From Pseudomonas massiliensis (lineage in GTDB: Bacteria > Pseudomonadota > Gammaproteobacteria > Pseudomonadales > Pseudomonadaceae): 64,000 nucleotides of DNA. The notes under the pieces are model-generated. The model made no database searches, was not told the DNA's origin, and saw only the letters and a program-made list of their open reading frames with translations. The position numbers and the translations under genes are program-made. Shown here one piece after another: positions 19,054-27,202 of the stretch; position 1 is the first letter of the stretch; every line of letters begins with the position of its first letter. The stretch spans positions 248,001 through 312,000 of the forward strand of contig NZ_CCYK01000005.1 in the NCBI RefSeq assembly GCF_000826105.1, read 5' to 3'.

Positions 19054-19249
19054 GTTGGAGGCAGCGCCAGCTGCCGAAGTATTCCCCAGCTGGCGCTGGG
19101 TCCCACCGACCGCCTGCGCAAGACCTGTTGGAGGCAGCGCCAGCTGCCGAACGACTCCCCAGCTGGCGCTGGGTCCCACCGGCCGCCTGCGCAAGACCTG
19201 TTGGAGGCAGCGCCAGCTGCCGAACGACTCCCCAGCTGGCGCTGGGTTA
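19054..19249. repeat. Three tandem 73-bp repeats, each a 12-bp-stem hairpin (REP-like)
   Basis: Copies start at 19054, 19127 and 19200, exactly 73 bp apart; the third is cut after about 50 bases. Each begins GTTGGAGGCAG and contains CAGCGCCAGCTG and its exact complement CAGCTGGCGCTG around a 13-base loop. Copies 1 and 2 differ at only a few bases, mainly in the loop. They fill the gap between the convergent dctD and cysQ and could act as bidirectional terminators. They resemble repetitive extragenic palindromes of pseudomonads in form; I cannot assign a class. Confidence 0.9.
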
Positions 19250-19272
19250 CCAGGCTCCTGTACAGGTCATGT

Positions 19273-20100
19273 TCAGGCCCGGCACAGCGAGAGCAGCGCC
19301 GAGCGCCAGGGCGCCTGCCCCGGCAAAGCCAGGAAATGGCTATTGAGCAAGCTCTCTCGGGCTGGATAGCGAAAGGGTTCGCCCAGGGTATTGATCACTT
19401 CGCCACCCGCCCCTTCCAGTACGCCTTGGGCGGCGGCGGTATCCCATTGCGAGGTGGGCGCCAGGCGGGGATAGCAGTGGGCCGTACCCTCAGCCAACAG
19501 GCAGAACTTCAACGAGCTGCCGATGCTGGTCAGCGCCAACGGCCCGACGACGCTCTCCAGGCCCGCCAACAAGGCCTGTTGCTCCGGGCTTGAATGACGT
19601 CGGCTGGCCACTACGGTGAAAGGCTCGCCCGCGGCGGGCTCCGCCTGGGCGTGGATCCTCACCGGCGCCTGCCCGGGCTCGCTGCGCCAGGCGCCAAGGC
19701 CCGCGCCGCCCCACCAGCAACGCCCGGAGACCGGCATGGCGACCACGCCGAATACCACCTCGCCGTGGTCGATCAGGGCGATGTTCACCGTGAACTCCTC
19801 GCTGCCGGAAATGAATTCCTTGGTGCCATCGAGGGGGTCGACAAGCCACCACCGCCCCCACTGTTCGCGTACTGCTAGGGGCAGGTTGCAGTCTTCCTCC
19901 GACAGCACCGGCACGCTGGAATCGAGGCGGGTCAGGCCGTCCAGAATCACATGGTGGGCTGCCAGGTCTGCCGCGGTCACCGGCGAGTCATCAGCCTTGG
20001 CTGTCACCTCTACCCCGGAACGCCAGAACGGCAGAATCGCCTCGCCTGCTTCCCGAGCCAATGCCACAACGCTTTGCAACCATGGATGCGGGTAGCTCAC
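19273..20100 (-). CDS. cysQ: 3'(2'),5'-bisphosphate nucleotidase
   Basis: Removes the 3' phosphate from PAP (3'-phosphoadenosine 5'-phosphate), a toxic by-product of sulfate assimilation. A 275-residue inositol monophosphatase-fold enzyme with the lithium-sensitive phosphatase motifs: SEEDC (Glu metal ligand), WLVDPLDGTKEFISG (two Asp ligands) and WDTAAAQGVLEGAGG (third Asp). It uses a GTG start at 20100 that overlaps the nudE stop (GTGA), so the two are coupled. This cysQ-nudE pairing, divergent from yrfG, is conserved in pseudomonads. Confidence 0.95.
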   Translation of the reverse strand: MSYPHPWLQSVVALAREAGEAILPFWRSGVEVTAKADDSPVTAADLAAHHVILDGLTRLDSSVPVLSEEDCNLPLAVREQWGRWWLVDPLDGTKEFISGSEEFTVNIALIDHGEVVFGVVAMPVSGRCWWGGAGLGAWRSEPGQAPVRIHAQAEPAAGEPFTVVASRRHSSPEQQALLAGLESVVGPLALTSIGSSLKFCLLAEGTAHCYPRLAPTSQWDTAAAQGVLEGAGGEVINTLGEPFRYPARESLLNSHFLALPGQAPWRSALLSLCRA

Positions 20101-20663
20101 AGGGCAAATACTCCCCGCTGGATCAACAGATCTCGTGCCAGGTAGAGCGCCGCCAACGCACGCCCCTCACTGAAATCCGGATGGCCGGCCAGCTCCGCCA
20201 ATCCTCGCAGGTTCACGCGATCTACCCTAAGGGGCTCCGGCTCATCACCTTCGAGGCGCTCTTCGTAGAGGTCGGTGGCGAGCACCACCTGGATCTTCTG
20301 GCTCATGTAGCCCGGCGACAGGGACAGCTCGGTGAGGTATTCAAGCTGCCGCGCACCGAAACCGGCCTCTTCCTTCAGTTCCCGATTGGCCGCCGCCAGT
20401 ACATCTTCACCAGGCTCGATCAGGCCCTTGGGCAGCGACAGCTCGTAGGTTTCAGTGCCGCCGCAATACTCTTCCACCAGTACCGCATGCTCGGCATCGA
20501 GCATGGCCACGATCATCACCGCCCCGTGGCCGGTGCCATGCCCCACCAGGCGCTCGTAGGTCCGCTGCGCGCCATTGGCAAAACGCAACTGCACCTGCTC
20601 GACACGGAATATACGGCTGCTGGCAACGATCTCGCGGCCTAGTACGGTGGGTTTATGGCGCAT
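20097..20663 (-). CDS. nudE: ADP-compounds hydrolase (Nudix)
   Basis: A 188-residue Nudix hydrolase of the NudE type, cleaving ADP-ribose, NADH or diadenosine polyphosphates to AMP plus a phosphate compound. The Nudix box is complete at about residues 86-108 (GLIEPGEDVLAAANRELKEEAGF: G-x5-E-x7-REL-x-EEA-G). It is co-transcribed with cysQ; both turn over adenine nucleotides and by-products. A TATAGT -10-like element lies upstream on the minus strand near 20692-20698. Confidence 0.94.
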   Translation of the reverse strand: MRHKPTVLGREIVASSRIFRVEQVQLRFANGAQRTYERLVGHGTGHGAVMIVAMLDAEHAVLVEEYCGGTETYELSLPKGLIEPGEDVLAAANRELKEEAGFGARQLEYLTELSLSPGYMSQKIQVVLATDLYEERLEGDEPEPLRVDRVNLRGLAELAGHPDFSEGRALAALYLARDLLIQRGVFAL

Positions 20664-20701
20664 AGGGGCGGCTCCTTGGCTTGAACGGGGTACTATACCT
20701 T

Positions 20702-20722
20702 GGCTCGGCGAAACGCCGAGCC
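20702..20722 (+). terminator. Terminator-like hairpin in the yrfG leader
   Basis: A perfect 9-bp stem (GGCTCGGCG, 20702-20710; CGCCGAGCC, 20714-20722) with a 3-base AAA loop, followed on the plus strand by TGTTTT. It stands between the divergent nudE and yrfG, 28 bp before the yrfG ATG, so it may be a leader hairpin or attenuator. Confidence 0.45.
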
Positions 20723-20749
20723 TGTTTTCCGCCGCCCGGGAGCCTGCTC

Positions 20750-21439
20750 ATGCCTGTTTTAGCCTGGTCCGACATCGACACCGTTCTGCTCGACATGGAC
20801 GGCACCCTGCTGGATCTCCACTTCGATAACCACTTCTGGCTTCACCATCTGCCCCAGCGTTACGCCGAGCTGCATGGCACCGATCTGGCCGCAGCCCAGG
20901 CAAGGCTGCAGCCATTGTTCCAAGCCCATGCCGGACAGTTGAACTGGTACTGCCTGGACTTCTGGCAGCGGGAGCTCGAGCTGCCAATCGTCGAGCTCAA
21001 GCAGGAAGTGGCCGAATTGATTGCCTTGCGGCCCCATGCCGATACTTTCCTGGCTGCCGTTCACGCGGCAGGCAAACGGTTAGTACTGATCACTAACGCT
21101 CACCGGGACTCACTCACGCTGAAACTGGAGCGCATCGCCCTGGCGCCCTGGTTCGACCGCCTGATCAGCTCCCATGATTACGGCCATCCAAAGGAAGCCC
21201 GTGCTTTCTGGGAGGCGCTGGAGGCGGATATCGGCTTTACGCCGGCCAATGCGCTGTTCATCGACGATACCTTGCCGATTTTGCGCAGCGCGCGGGCGTA
21301 TGGCATCGGCCATCTGCTGGCAGTGTGCGAGCCGGACAGTCGCAAAGGCCGCAAGGATACGGAAGAGTTTGCCGCGGTGGACGACTTTCGCGAGCTGCTT
21401 GTGGGGCTGGCGGCCTCGCCCGCTTCCCAGGGGGCCTGA
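20750..21439 (+). CDS. yrfG: GMP/IMP nucleotidase (HAD superfamily)
   Basis: A HAD-family 5'-nucleotidase of 229 residues. Motif I is DMDGTLLD (Asp15, Asp17), motif II the VLITNAHR stretch near 107-112, motif III the Lys in DYGHPKEARAF, and motif IV IDDTLPIL near 168. The E. coli orthologue dephosphorylates GMP and IMP. The ATG at 20750 gives the family start (MPVLAWSDIDTVLLDMD); the frame extends further upstream but through the hairpin region. Its TGA is immediately followed by the ATG of the LysR gene. Confidence 0.92.
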   Translation: MPVLAWSDIDTVLLDMDGTLLDLHFDNHFWLHHLPQRYAELHGTDLAAAQARLQPLFQAHAGQLNWYCLDFWQRELELPIVELKQEVAELIALRPHADTFLAAVHAAGKRLVLITNAHRDSLTLKLERIALAPWFDRLISSHDYGHPKEARAFWEALEADIGFTPANALFIDDTLPILRSARAYGIGHLLAVCEPDSRKGRKDTEEFAAVDDFRELLVGLAASPASQGA

Positions 21440-22336
21440 ATGGATATCAAGCAGCTGAAATTCCTCGTGGCTCTGGACGAAACCCGTCACTTCGGCCAGG
21501 CCGCGGCGCGCTGCCACATTACCCAGCCCACCCTATCCATGCGCTTGCGCAGCCTCGAAGAAGAGCTGGATCTGCCTTTGGTGAACCGAGGCCAGCGCTT
21601 CGAAGGGTTTACACCGCCGGGTGAGCGTATCCTGGCTTGGGCGCGCACCGTGCTGGCGGCGTATGACGGCCTGCGCGCCGAAGCTGCCGCGTGCCGAGGG
21701 CACCTGGTCGGCACCCTGCGCCTGGGCGTTGTACCGCTGTCGAGCTTCGATCCGATTCCCCTACTGCGCGACCTGCATGGGCTGCACCCAGAGCTTCGCT
21801 TCGAGCTCAGCTCGCTGAGTTCCGACCAATTGCTAGAGCAATTGGCCAGCAACCGGCTGGACCTGGGTGTGTCCTACCTGGATCGCCTCGACCCGACGCG
21901 CTTCGAATCCTTGGTGCTCAATGACACCCGCATGGGCTTGCTTCATGACCCACGTCATTTCGACTTCGATGATGCGCCGCTGAGCTGGGAGGCAGTGAAC
22001 GCATTGCCTCTTGGGCTGTTGACCGTGGGCATGCACTTTCGCCAGTCCATCGATCATGCCTTCCATAGCCGAGGCCTGCACCCTGAGCCCCTGCTGCAGA
22101 CCGATGCGGTGCACCAGCTTCTGCAAGCGGTTCAGGGCGGCCTTTGCTGCGCCATCATGCCGCTGCATGGCGGCCTTGAAGGCCTGACCGACCATTTGCG
22201 GCTGCAGCCGATAGAGCAGGCCCAGACCCTGGCTGGCCTGGGGCTTATCATGCGCCGAGCGGAACCGCGTTCGCCCTTGGCCGAAGCCTGCTTCGCTTAC
22301 TGTCGGGCCCGTCTGGCACCAGACCGCCTGGCTTAA
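21440..22336 (+). CDS. LysR-family transcriptional regulator
   Basis: A 298-residue LysR regulator. The N-terminal winged helix-turn-helix is clear (HFGQAAARCHITQPTLSMRLRSLEEELDLPLVNRG, about 17-51) and the C-terminal effector-binding domain begins near residue 90 (GTLRLGVVPLSSFDPIPLLRDL). It abuts yrfG with no gap and lies 91 bp ahead of fdhD on the same strand. In pseudomonads it keeps this position next to fdhD and a YdeP-type oxidoreductase, so control of those genes is a reasonable guess, not shown by the sequence. Confidence 0.9.
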   Translation: MDIKQLKFLVALDETRHFGQAAARCHITQPTLSMRLRSLEEELDLPLVNRGQRFEGFTPPGERILAWARTVLAAYDGLRAEAAACRGHLVGTLRLGVVPLSSFDPIPLLRDLHGLHPELRFELSSLSSDQLLEQLASNRLDLGVSYLDRLDPTRFESLVLNDTRMGLLHDPRHFDFDDAPLSWEAVNALPLGLLTVGMHFRQSIDHAFHSRGLHPEPLLQTDAVHQLLQAVQGGLCCAIMPLHGGLEGLTDHLRLQPIEQAQTLAGLGLIMRRAEPRSPLAEACFAYCRARLAPDRLA

Positions 22337-22427
22337 TCGAGGCCATCTATCAGCGGATTGGAACAAGCGATTAGACGACCAGTCACACCCGGCATAGGCT
22401 CCATGAACGAAACTGCCGGTACTGCCG

Positions 22428-23261
22428 ATGTCCATCCCGCGTTTTGCTCCCTTGGCGCCCTCTGCGACGGCGCCTTCCGCCAGTCAGGACTATGCCTATG
22501 TCACCCTCGCCGGTGGCGAGCGAGGCTGCGCCGCCCTGGCTGATGAGGTAGCGCTGGCCATCGTGTACAACGGCATCAGCCAAGCGGTAATGCTGGTCAG
22601 CCCCAGGGACCTGGAAGACTTCGTGGTGGGTTTCAGCCTTGCCAGCGGCATCGTTCCTTCGCTCGAAGATATCTATGACATCAGCCTGCAAGCGTGTGGC
22701 GATTCCTGGCAAGCACAGGTCGAAATATCGAGCCGCGCCTTCTGGGCCCTGAAAGATCACCGACGGCAGATGGCCGGCACCAGTGGTTGTGGCCTTTGCG
22801 GGGTGGAAGCGATGGACCAGGCCCTGCCCGCGCTGCCTGTATTGGCGCAGGCACCCCTGCCGCCGCTGGCTTGGCTTGGGGGCCTGCGCGAACGTATCGC
22901 CGAGCTTCAGCCCCTGGGCAAGCATTCCGGCGCAGTGCACGCGGCCGCCTTCATGAACCGCGAAGGCGAACTGCTTCTGGCCCGGGAAGACATCGGCCGC
23001 CACAACGCCCTGGACAAATTGATCGGTGCGCTGCAACGCGAGCGTATCGAAACCACTGGCGGGCTGGTGGTCATGACCAGCCGCTGCAGCCTGGAGCTGA
23101 TCCAGAAAATGCTGCGCGCCGGGATTCAAACCCTTGTGAGCTTTTCCTCCCCGACTGGCCTGGCCTGCCAATGGGCGCGCCAGCATCGCCTGAACCTCAT
23201 TCACTTGCCGCATCACAGCGCGCCGCGGGTCTATAGCCCCGCGATGGAGAATCAATCGTGA
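22428..23261 (+). CDS. fdhD: Formate dehydrogenase accessory sulfurtransferase
   Basis: FdhD passes sulfur from a cysteine desulfurase to the molybdenum cofactor and is needed for active formate dehydrogenases. The 277-residue protein has the redox pair in the mobile loop GTSGCGLCG (CxxC near residues 123-126) and the family region REDIGRHNALDKLIGAL. Its stop codon overlaps the GTG start of the downstream oxidoreductase by 4 bp, so chaperone and client are translationally coupled. Confidence 0.95.
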   Translation: MSIPRFAPLAPSATAPSASQDYAYVTLAGGERGCAALADEVALAIVYNGISQAVMLVSPRDLEDFVVGFSLASGIVPSLEDIYDISLQACGDSWQAQVEISSRAFWALKDHRRQMAGTSGCGLCGVEAMDQALPALPVLAQAPLPPLAWLGGLRERIAELQPLGKHSGAVHAAAFMNREGELLLAREDIGRHNALDKLIGALQRERIETTGGLVVMTSRCSLELIQKMLRAGIQTLVSFSSPTGLACQWARQHRLNLIHLPHHSAPRVYSPAMENQS

Positions 23262-25597
23262 GCATTTCCAAGGCTGAAACCGCCCCTGCGTCCGCCCCTC
23301 GCTTCAAGCCCTACAAGGGCCCGGCCGCGGGCTGGGGCGCTTTGCAGAGCGTCACCCGCTTCTGGCTGTACAGCGGCAACCCGCTGAAGAACATCCGCGC
23401 CATGCTCAAGACCAACCAGAACGGCGGCTTCGACTGCCCGGGCTGCGCCTGGGGCGAGTCTCCCGAAGACGGCATGGTCAAGTTTTGTGAAAACGGCGCC
23501 AAGGCGGTGAACTGGGAAGCGACCAAGCGCCGGGTGGATGCGGCTTTCTTCGCCCGTCACAGCGTGAGATCGCTGCTGGAACAAAGCGACTACTGGCTCG
23601 AATACCAGGGTCGGCTTACCCAGCCGATGGTCTACAACGCCGACACGGACCGCTACCAGCCCATTGACTGGGACGATGCCTTCGCGCTCATTGCCAGCCA
23701 TCTCAACAGCCTGGAAAATCCCGACCAGGCCGAGTTCTATACCTCAGGCCGGGCCAGCAACGAAGCGGCCTACCTGTATCAGCTGTTCGTGCGCGCCTAC
23801 GGTACCAACAACTTCCCCGACTGCTCGAACATGTGCCACGAGGCCAGTGGTGTCGCGCTGTCGCAGAGCGTGGGTGTCGGCAAGGGAACGGTGACCTTCG
23901 AGGACTTCGAGCACGCCGACGCCATTTTCGTCTGGGGGCAGAACCCCGGCACCAACCACCCACGCATGCTTGAACCCCTGCGCGAAGCGGTGGAACGCGG
24001 CGCCCAGGTGGTGTGCATCAATCCGCTCAAGGAGCGTGGCCTGGAGCGCTTCCAGCACCCTCAACATCCGCTGGAAATGCTCACCAACGGCGACCGCCCC
24101 ACCAACACGGCGTTCTTCCGCCCCGCGTTGGGTGGTGACATGGCCATCGCCCGGGGCATGGCCAAGTTCCTGCTGCAATGGGAGCGTGACGCCCAGGCCA
24201 GCGGTGGCCCGGCCGTGTTCGACCACGAATTCCTCAATGCTCACACGACTTCCGTGCAGGAATACCTGGCGGCCGTGGATGCCACCACCTGGGAGCAGAT
24301 CGTCCAGCAGTCCGGCCTGCCGTTGGTGGAGATCGAGCGCGCCGCCCGTATGTACGCCAGGGCTACCAAGGTCATCATGTGCTGGGCCATGGGCATCACC
24401 CAGCATCGCCATTCGGTGCAGACCATCCAGGAGCTGGCCAACCTGGCGTTGCTGCGCGGCAACATCGGCCGCCCAGGCGCGGGCCTGTGCCCAGTACGGG
24501 GCCACAGCAACGTACAGGGCGACCGCACCATGGGCATCAACGAGCGCCCACCGGTATTCCTGCTCGATGCCATGGAAAAGCGCTTCGGCTTCCAGGTGCC
24601 GCGCCGGCAAGGGCATAACGTGGTCGAGGCCATCCATGCCATGCTTGAAGGGCGCGCCAAGGTGTTCATCGGCCTGGGTGGCAACTTCGCCCAGGCGACC
24701 CCGGACACGCCACGCACGGCCGAGGCCCTGCGCAATTGCCAACTGACCGTGCAGATCAGCACCAAGCTCAACCGGAGCCACCTGGTTCATGGCAAGGAAG
24801 CGTTGATTCTCCCTTGCCTCGGCCGTACCGACATCGACCGTCAGGCTGAAGGGCCACAGGCCGTGACCGTGGAAGACTCTTTCTCCATGGTGCATGCGTC
24901 CTTTGGGCAGTTGGAGCCGCTCTCGCCCCTGCAACGCTCGGAGCCCGCGATTCTCGCCGGCATCGCCCACGCGACCCTGGGCCCGCGTCCGGTGGACTGG
25001 CAGTGGCTGGTGGGCGACTACCAGCGCATCCGCGACCTGATCGCCGATACCATCCCTGGCTTTACCGACTTCAATGAGAAGCTCAAGCATCCGGGTGGCT
25101 TCTACCTGGGCAATACCGCCGGGGCGCGCCGCTGGAGCACTTCCAGTGGCCGGGCGAACTTCAAGGCCAACGCCTTGCCAGCCGACCTGCTGCATGACAG
25201 GGTCCATGCCACCGGCAAGGTACCCGACCTGATCCTGCAGACGCTGCGGTCCCATGACCAGTACAACACCACTATCTACAGCCTCGATGATCGCTACCGT
25301 GGCGTGCGCGGCCAGCGCGAGGTGGTGTTCGCCAACGAGGCGGACATTATCCGCCTGGGCTACCAGCCGGGGCAGAAAGTGGACATGATTTCCGTGTGGG
25401 AAGACGGCCGCGAGCGTCGCGTCAGCGGCTTTACCCTGTTGCCTTTCGACATTCCGGCGGGCCAGGCGGCAGCCTACTATCCGGAAACCAACCCGCTCGT
25501 ACCTCTGGAGAGCACAGGCGAAGGCAGCAGCACGCCAACGTCAAAGTTCGTAGCCATTCGTTTCGAGCGGTCACAGGAAAGCGCGCGAATCATTTGA
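23258..25597 (+). CDS. FdhF/YdeP-family molybdopterin oxidoreductase, alpha subunit
   Basis: A 779-residue molybdopterin-guanine-dinucleotide enzyme of the YdeP type. An N-terminal CPGC (about residues 54-57) is part of the family's cysteine set. FYTSGRASNEAAYLYQLFVRAYGTNN and NFPDCSNMCHEASG are the family cofactor-binding region, with Cys in place of selenocysteine. The C-terminal MGD-binding domain starts near 640 (LILQTLRSHDQYNTTIYSLDDRYRG). It uses a GTG start overlapping fdhD. No beta or gamma subunit is encoded nearby, so the electron partner is unknown. YdeP in E. coli is linked to acid resistance; the reaction is not established for this family, so formate oxidation is only a possibility. 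Confidence 0.92.
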   Translation: MSISKAETAPASAPRFKPYKGPAAGWGALQSVTRFWLYSGNPLKNIRAMLKTNQNGGFDCPGCAWGESPEDGMVKFCENGAKAVNWEATKRRVDAAFFARHSVRSLLEQSDYWLEYQGRLTQPMVYNADTDRYQPIDWDDAFALIASHLNSLENPDQAEFYTSGRASNEAAYLYQLFVRAYGTNNFPDCSNMCHEASGVALSQSVGVGKGTVTFEDFEHADAIFVWGQNPGTNHPRMLEPLREAVERGAQVVCINPLKERGLERFQHPQHPLEMLTNGDRPTNTAFFRPALGGDMAIARGMAKFLLQWERDAQASGGPAVFDHEFLNAHTTSVQEYLAAVDATTWEQIVQQSGLPLVEIERAARMYARATKVIMCWAMGITQHRHSVQTIQELANLALLRGNIGRPGAGLCPVRGHSNVQGDRTMGINERPPVFLLDAMEKRFGFQVPRRQGHNVVEAIHAMLEGRAKVFIGLGGNFAQATPDTPRTAEALRNCQLTVQISTKLNRSHLVHGKEALILPCLGRTDIDRQAEGPQAVTVEDSFSMVHASFGQLEPLSPLQRSEPAILAGIAHATLGPRPVDWQWLVGDYQRIRDLIADTIPGFTDFNEKLKHPGGFYLGNTAGARRWSTSSGRANFKANALPADLLHDRVHATGKVPDLILQTLRSHDQYNTTIYSLDDRYRGVRGQREVVFANEADIIRLGYQPGQKVDMISVWEDGRERRVSGFTLLPFDIPAGQAAAYYPETNPLVPLESTGEGSSTPTSKFVAIRFERSQESARII

Positions 25598-25613
25598 TTT
25601 GGTATACGCCAGA

Positions 25614-25644
25614 AAGGCGGGTCGAATCTCTTACGACCCGCCTT
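25614..25644 (+). terminator. Terminator-like hairpin after the YdeP-type gene
   Basis: An 11-bp perfect stem (AAGGCGGGTCG, 25614-25624; CGACCCGCCTT, 25634-25644) with a 9-base loop, 16 bp past the stop codon. The U-run after it is weak (GCTTG). Confidence 0.7.
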
Positions 25645-25686
25645 GCTTGATTAAGTTTCCCCTAAAAACAATAAGTTAGCGTTTTG

Positions 25687-25702
25687 TGACACGCTCGTGT
25701 CA
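25687..25702. promoter_or_regulatory. 16-bp dyad upstream of the glycine-zipper gene
   Basis: TGACACG and CGTGTCA flank a 2-base centre, a symmetric operator-like element 74 bp before the next start codon. No cognate regulator is identifiable. Confidence 0.4.
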
Positions 25703-25775
25703 TTCGTCGATTTTCAGTTGTTACCAGCAACGGCCCGTTGCACGATCGCGCCGTCATAAGCCTGAGATTCCTTTC

Positions 25776-26228
25776 ATGAAGCTTGCCTCGATTGTTGCGT
25801 TGTCTTTGAGCCTGATCAGCGGCGCGGCCTTTGCCGGCGGTACCGCCGAAGCAGGTATCGGCGGCGCCCTGGGTGGGGTTCTCGGTTCCGTAGTTGGCCA
25901 GCAGATCGGTGGCAGCACTGGCTCGGCCATAGGCGCTGGCCTGGGTGGCGCCGCAGGTAGTGCGGTAGGTGCCGACAAGCACAGCCGCGGCGAAGCAGCC
26001 CTCGGTGGGGCCTTGGGCGCGGCCGGCGGCAACGTCATCGGACGCAGCGTAGGCGGAAACACCGGTAGCCTGATCGGCGCGGCGGCTGGCGGCGGTGCTG
26101 GTGGCGCGCTCGGCAACTACATGGGCAAGGATGATGACCATGGTGACCGCGATCGCCGCGCCGACCGCCGCTGGAAACACGACCGCGGCCATCACTATGG
26201 TCACCGTAAGCACTGGCGTCATCGCTGA
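25776..26228 (+). CDS. Exported glycine-zipper protein
   Basis: A 150-residue protein with a signal peptide (MKLASIVALSLSLISGAAFA) followed by about 95 residues of GxxxG-rich sequence (AGIGGALGGVLGSVVGQQIGG and similar), typical of glycine-zipper two-transmembrane-helix proteins of the outer membrane or periplasm. The C terminus is very hydrophilic and rich in Asp, Arg and His (DDDHGDRDRRADRR...HYGHRKH). The start at 25776 is chosen because it gives a normal signal peptide; the frame upstream encodes no plausible sequence. Function unknown; members are often linked to envelope stability or stress. Confidence 0.85.
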   Translation: MKLASIVALSLSLISGAAFAGGTAEAGIGGALGGVLGSVVGQQIGGSTGSAIGAGLGGAAGSAVGADKHSRGEAALGGALGAAGGNVIGRSVGGNTGSLIGAAAGGGAGGALGNYMGKDDDHGDRDRRADRRWKHDRGHHYGHRKHWRHR

Positions 26229-26234
26229 CGCCTC

Positions 26235-26291
26235 CAGAGGGGCGCCTGTAGCGTCGGATCCATTCCGACCAAATACCAGGGTGCCCCTCTG
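26235..26291 (+). terminator. Nested hairpin after the glycine-zipper gene
   Basis: Outer arms CAGAGGGGC (26235-26243) and GCCCCTCTG (26283-26291) enclose an inner 6-bp stem GTCGGA / TCCGAC (26253-26258, 26264-26269). On the plus strand the outer stem is followed by TTCATTTTC, so it can serve as a terminator. Confidence 0.5.
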
Positions 26292-26392
26292 TTCATTTTC
26301 TGAAGCCACGTTTACTCTGCGCGCAATGTAACAGCATTGCGACATCATCCTGTGGCCAGCCCTGGCGATGTCGGTACGCCAGGAACCGCTCC

Positions 26393-27121
26393 ATGACCCA
26401 AGCCAATGACAACGGCGTGACTCACTTCCAACGCCTGGACCCGAGCCAGATCGACGTCGTGCTGGGCAGTGCCAGGCCCCCTCGCTCCGTGCCAGCCGAA
26501 CGTAAAAGTCGTGCCGGCCTTTGGTTGACAGGTCTGGCGGCCGCCGCCGCATTAGCCTGGGGCCTTGAGCATGAGGCCTCGGCGCCAGTGGCTCGCCCTG
26601 CCGCCTCGCCGCCCGCCGCGCCACTTGAAGCGGAAACGCCGCCGGTTGCCGTTGTGAACCAGGCTGTTTCCCAGGTAGTGAACCAGGCTACCCTCGTGGT
26701 GATAAACGCCCCCGCCACGGCTGCCCCAGCCAAGACCAGCAAGCCTGAGGAGCAAGCTCCGGCACCGCCCCAGGGCTTGGTATCAGCCGAGTACCTGGCC
26801 CAGTTCAGGGCCGGAGCCACTCATGCGCAGACGCCTGCGCAGCGCCCTTATCAGATTGCCAGCGTCACTATCCGGGAGTGGGACGGCCCCAATCGCTACG
26901 TGGCGCGCTGGCGGATCTACGATAACGAAATCGACCAAGGCTCGGTCTGCTTCAACTTCCCGGGCGATAGTATCGAGCGTCGTGAGTGCCGTCGCGCCGC
27001 TCAACAGTACTTCAAGGACCAATGCCGGGACTGGACGCGCCGCGCGGAAAAATCCCGGGATCGCGACACCCGTGATGCCCGGACGCAGCTTTGCGCCGTA
27101 GCCAGCCAGTTCACGCCCTGA
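26393..27121 (+). CDS. Hypothetical membrane-anchored protein
   Basis: 242 residues I cannot place in a named family. A cytoplasmic N terminus (~1-40) is followed by one predicted membrane helix (GLWLTGLAAAAALAWGL, about 43-59), a low-complexity Ala/Pro/Val linker (~60-130) and a compact C-terminal domain with four Cys and many charged residues (YVARWRIYDNEIDQGSVCFNFPGDSIERRECRRAAQQYF..). The Cys pattern suggests a disulfide-stabilised periplasmic domain. It lies 164 bp after the glycine-zipper gene, separated by a hairpin, and ends close to the pckA terminator. Confidence 0.7.
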   Translation: MTQANDNGVTHFQRLDPSQIDVVLGSARPPRSVPAERKSRAGLWLTGLAAAAALAWGLEHEASAPVARPAASPPAAPLEAETPPVAVVNQAVSQVVNQATLVVINAPATAAPAKTSKPEEQAPAPPQGLVSAEYLAQFRAGATHAQTPAQRPYQIASVTIREWDGPNRYVARWRIYDNEIDQGSVCFNFPGDSIERRECRRAAQQYFKDQCRDWTRRAEKSRDRDTRDARTQLCAVASQFTP

Positions 27122-27152
27122 CCACCCTCTTCCGGCCCTCATTAGCCCCCTG

Positions 27153-27184
27153 AAAAAAAGAACCCCCGCACTGGGCGGGGGTTC
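27153..27184 (-). terminator. Rho-independent terminator of pckA
   Basis: A perfect 10-bp stem (GAACCCCCGC, 27160-27169, and its complement at 27175-27184), loop ACTGG. On the minus strand it is followed by seven T residues, and it begins 19 bases after the pckA stop. It may also stop the convergent gene ending at 27121. Confidence 0.92.
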
Positions 27185-27202
27185 GTTCAAGCCTGGGCTC
27201 GA

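Noticed and set aside
19054..19249. CRISPR array
   Set aside because: Repeats are contiguous 73-bp units with no unique spacers and there are no cas genes; they are tandem hairpins.
23744..25255. 503-aa frame antisense to the YdeP-type gene
   Set aside because: It mirrors a well-supported gene with known motifs; long antisense frames are expected in GC-rich DNA, and it has no family-like sequence or ribosome binding site context.
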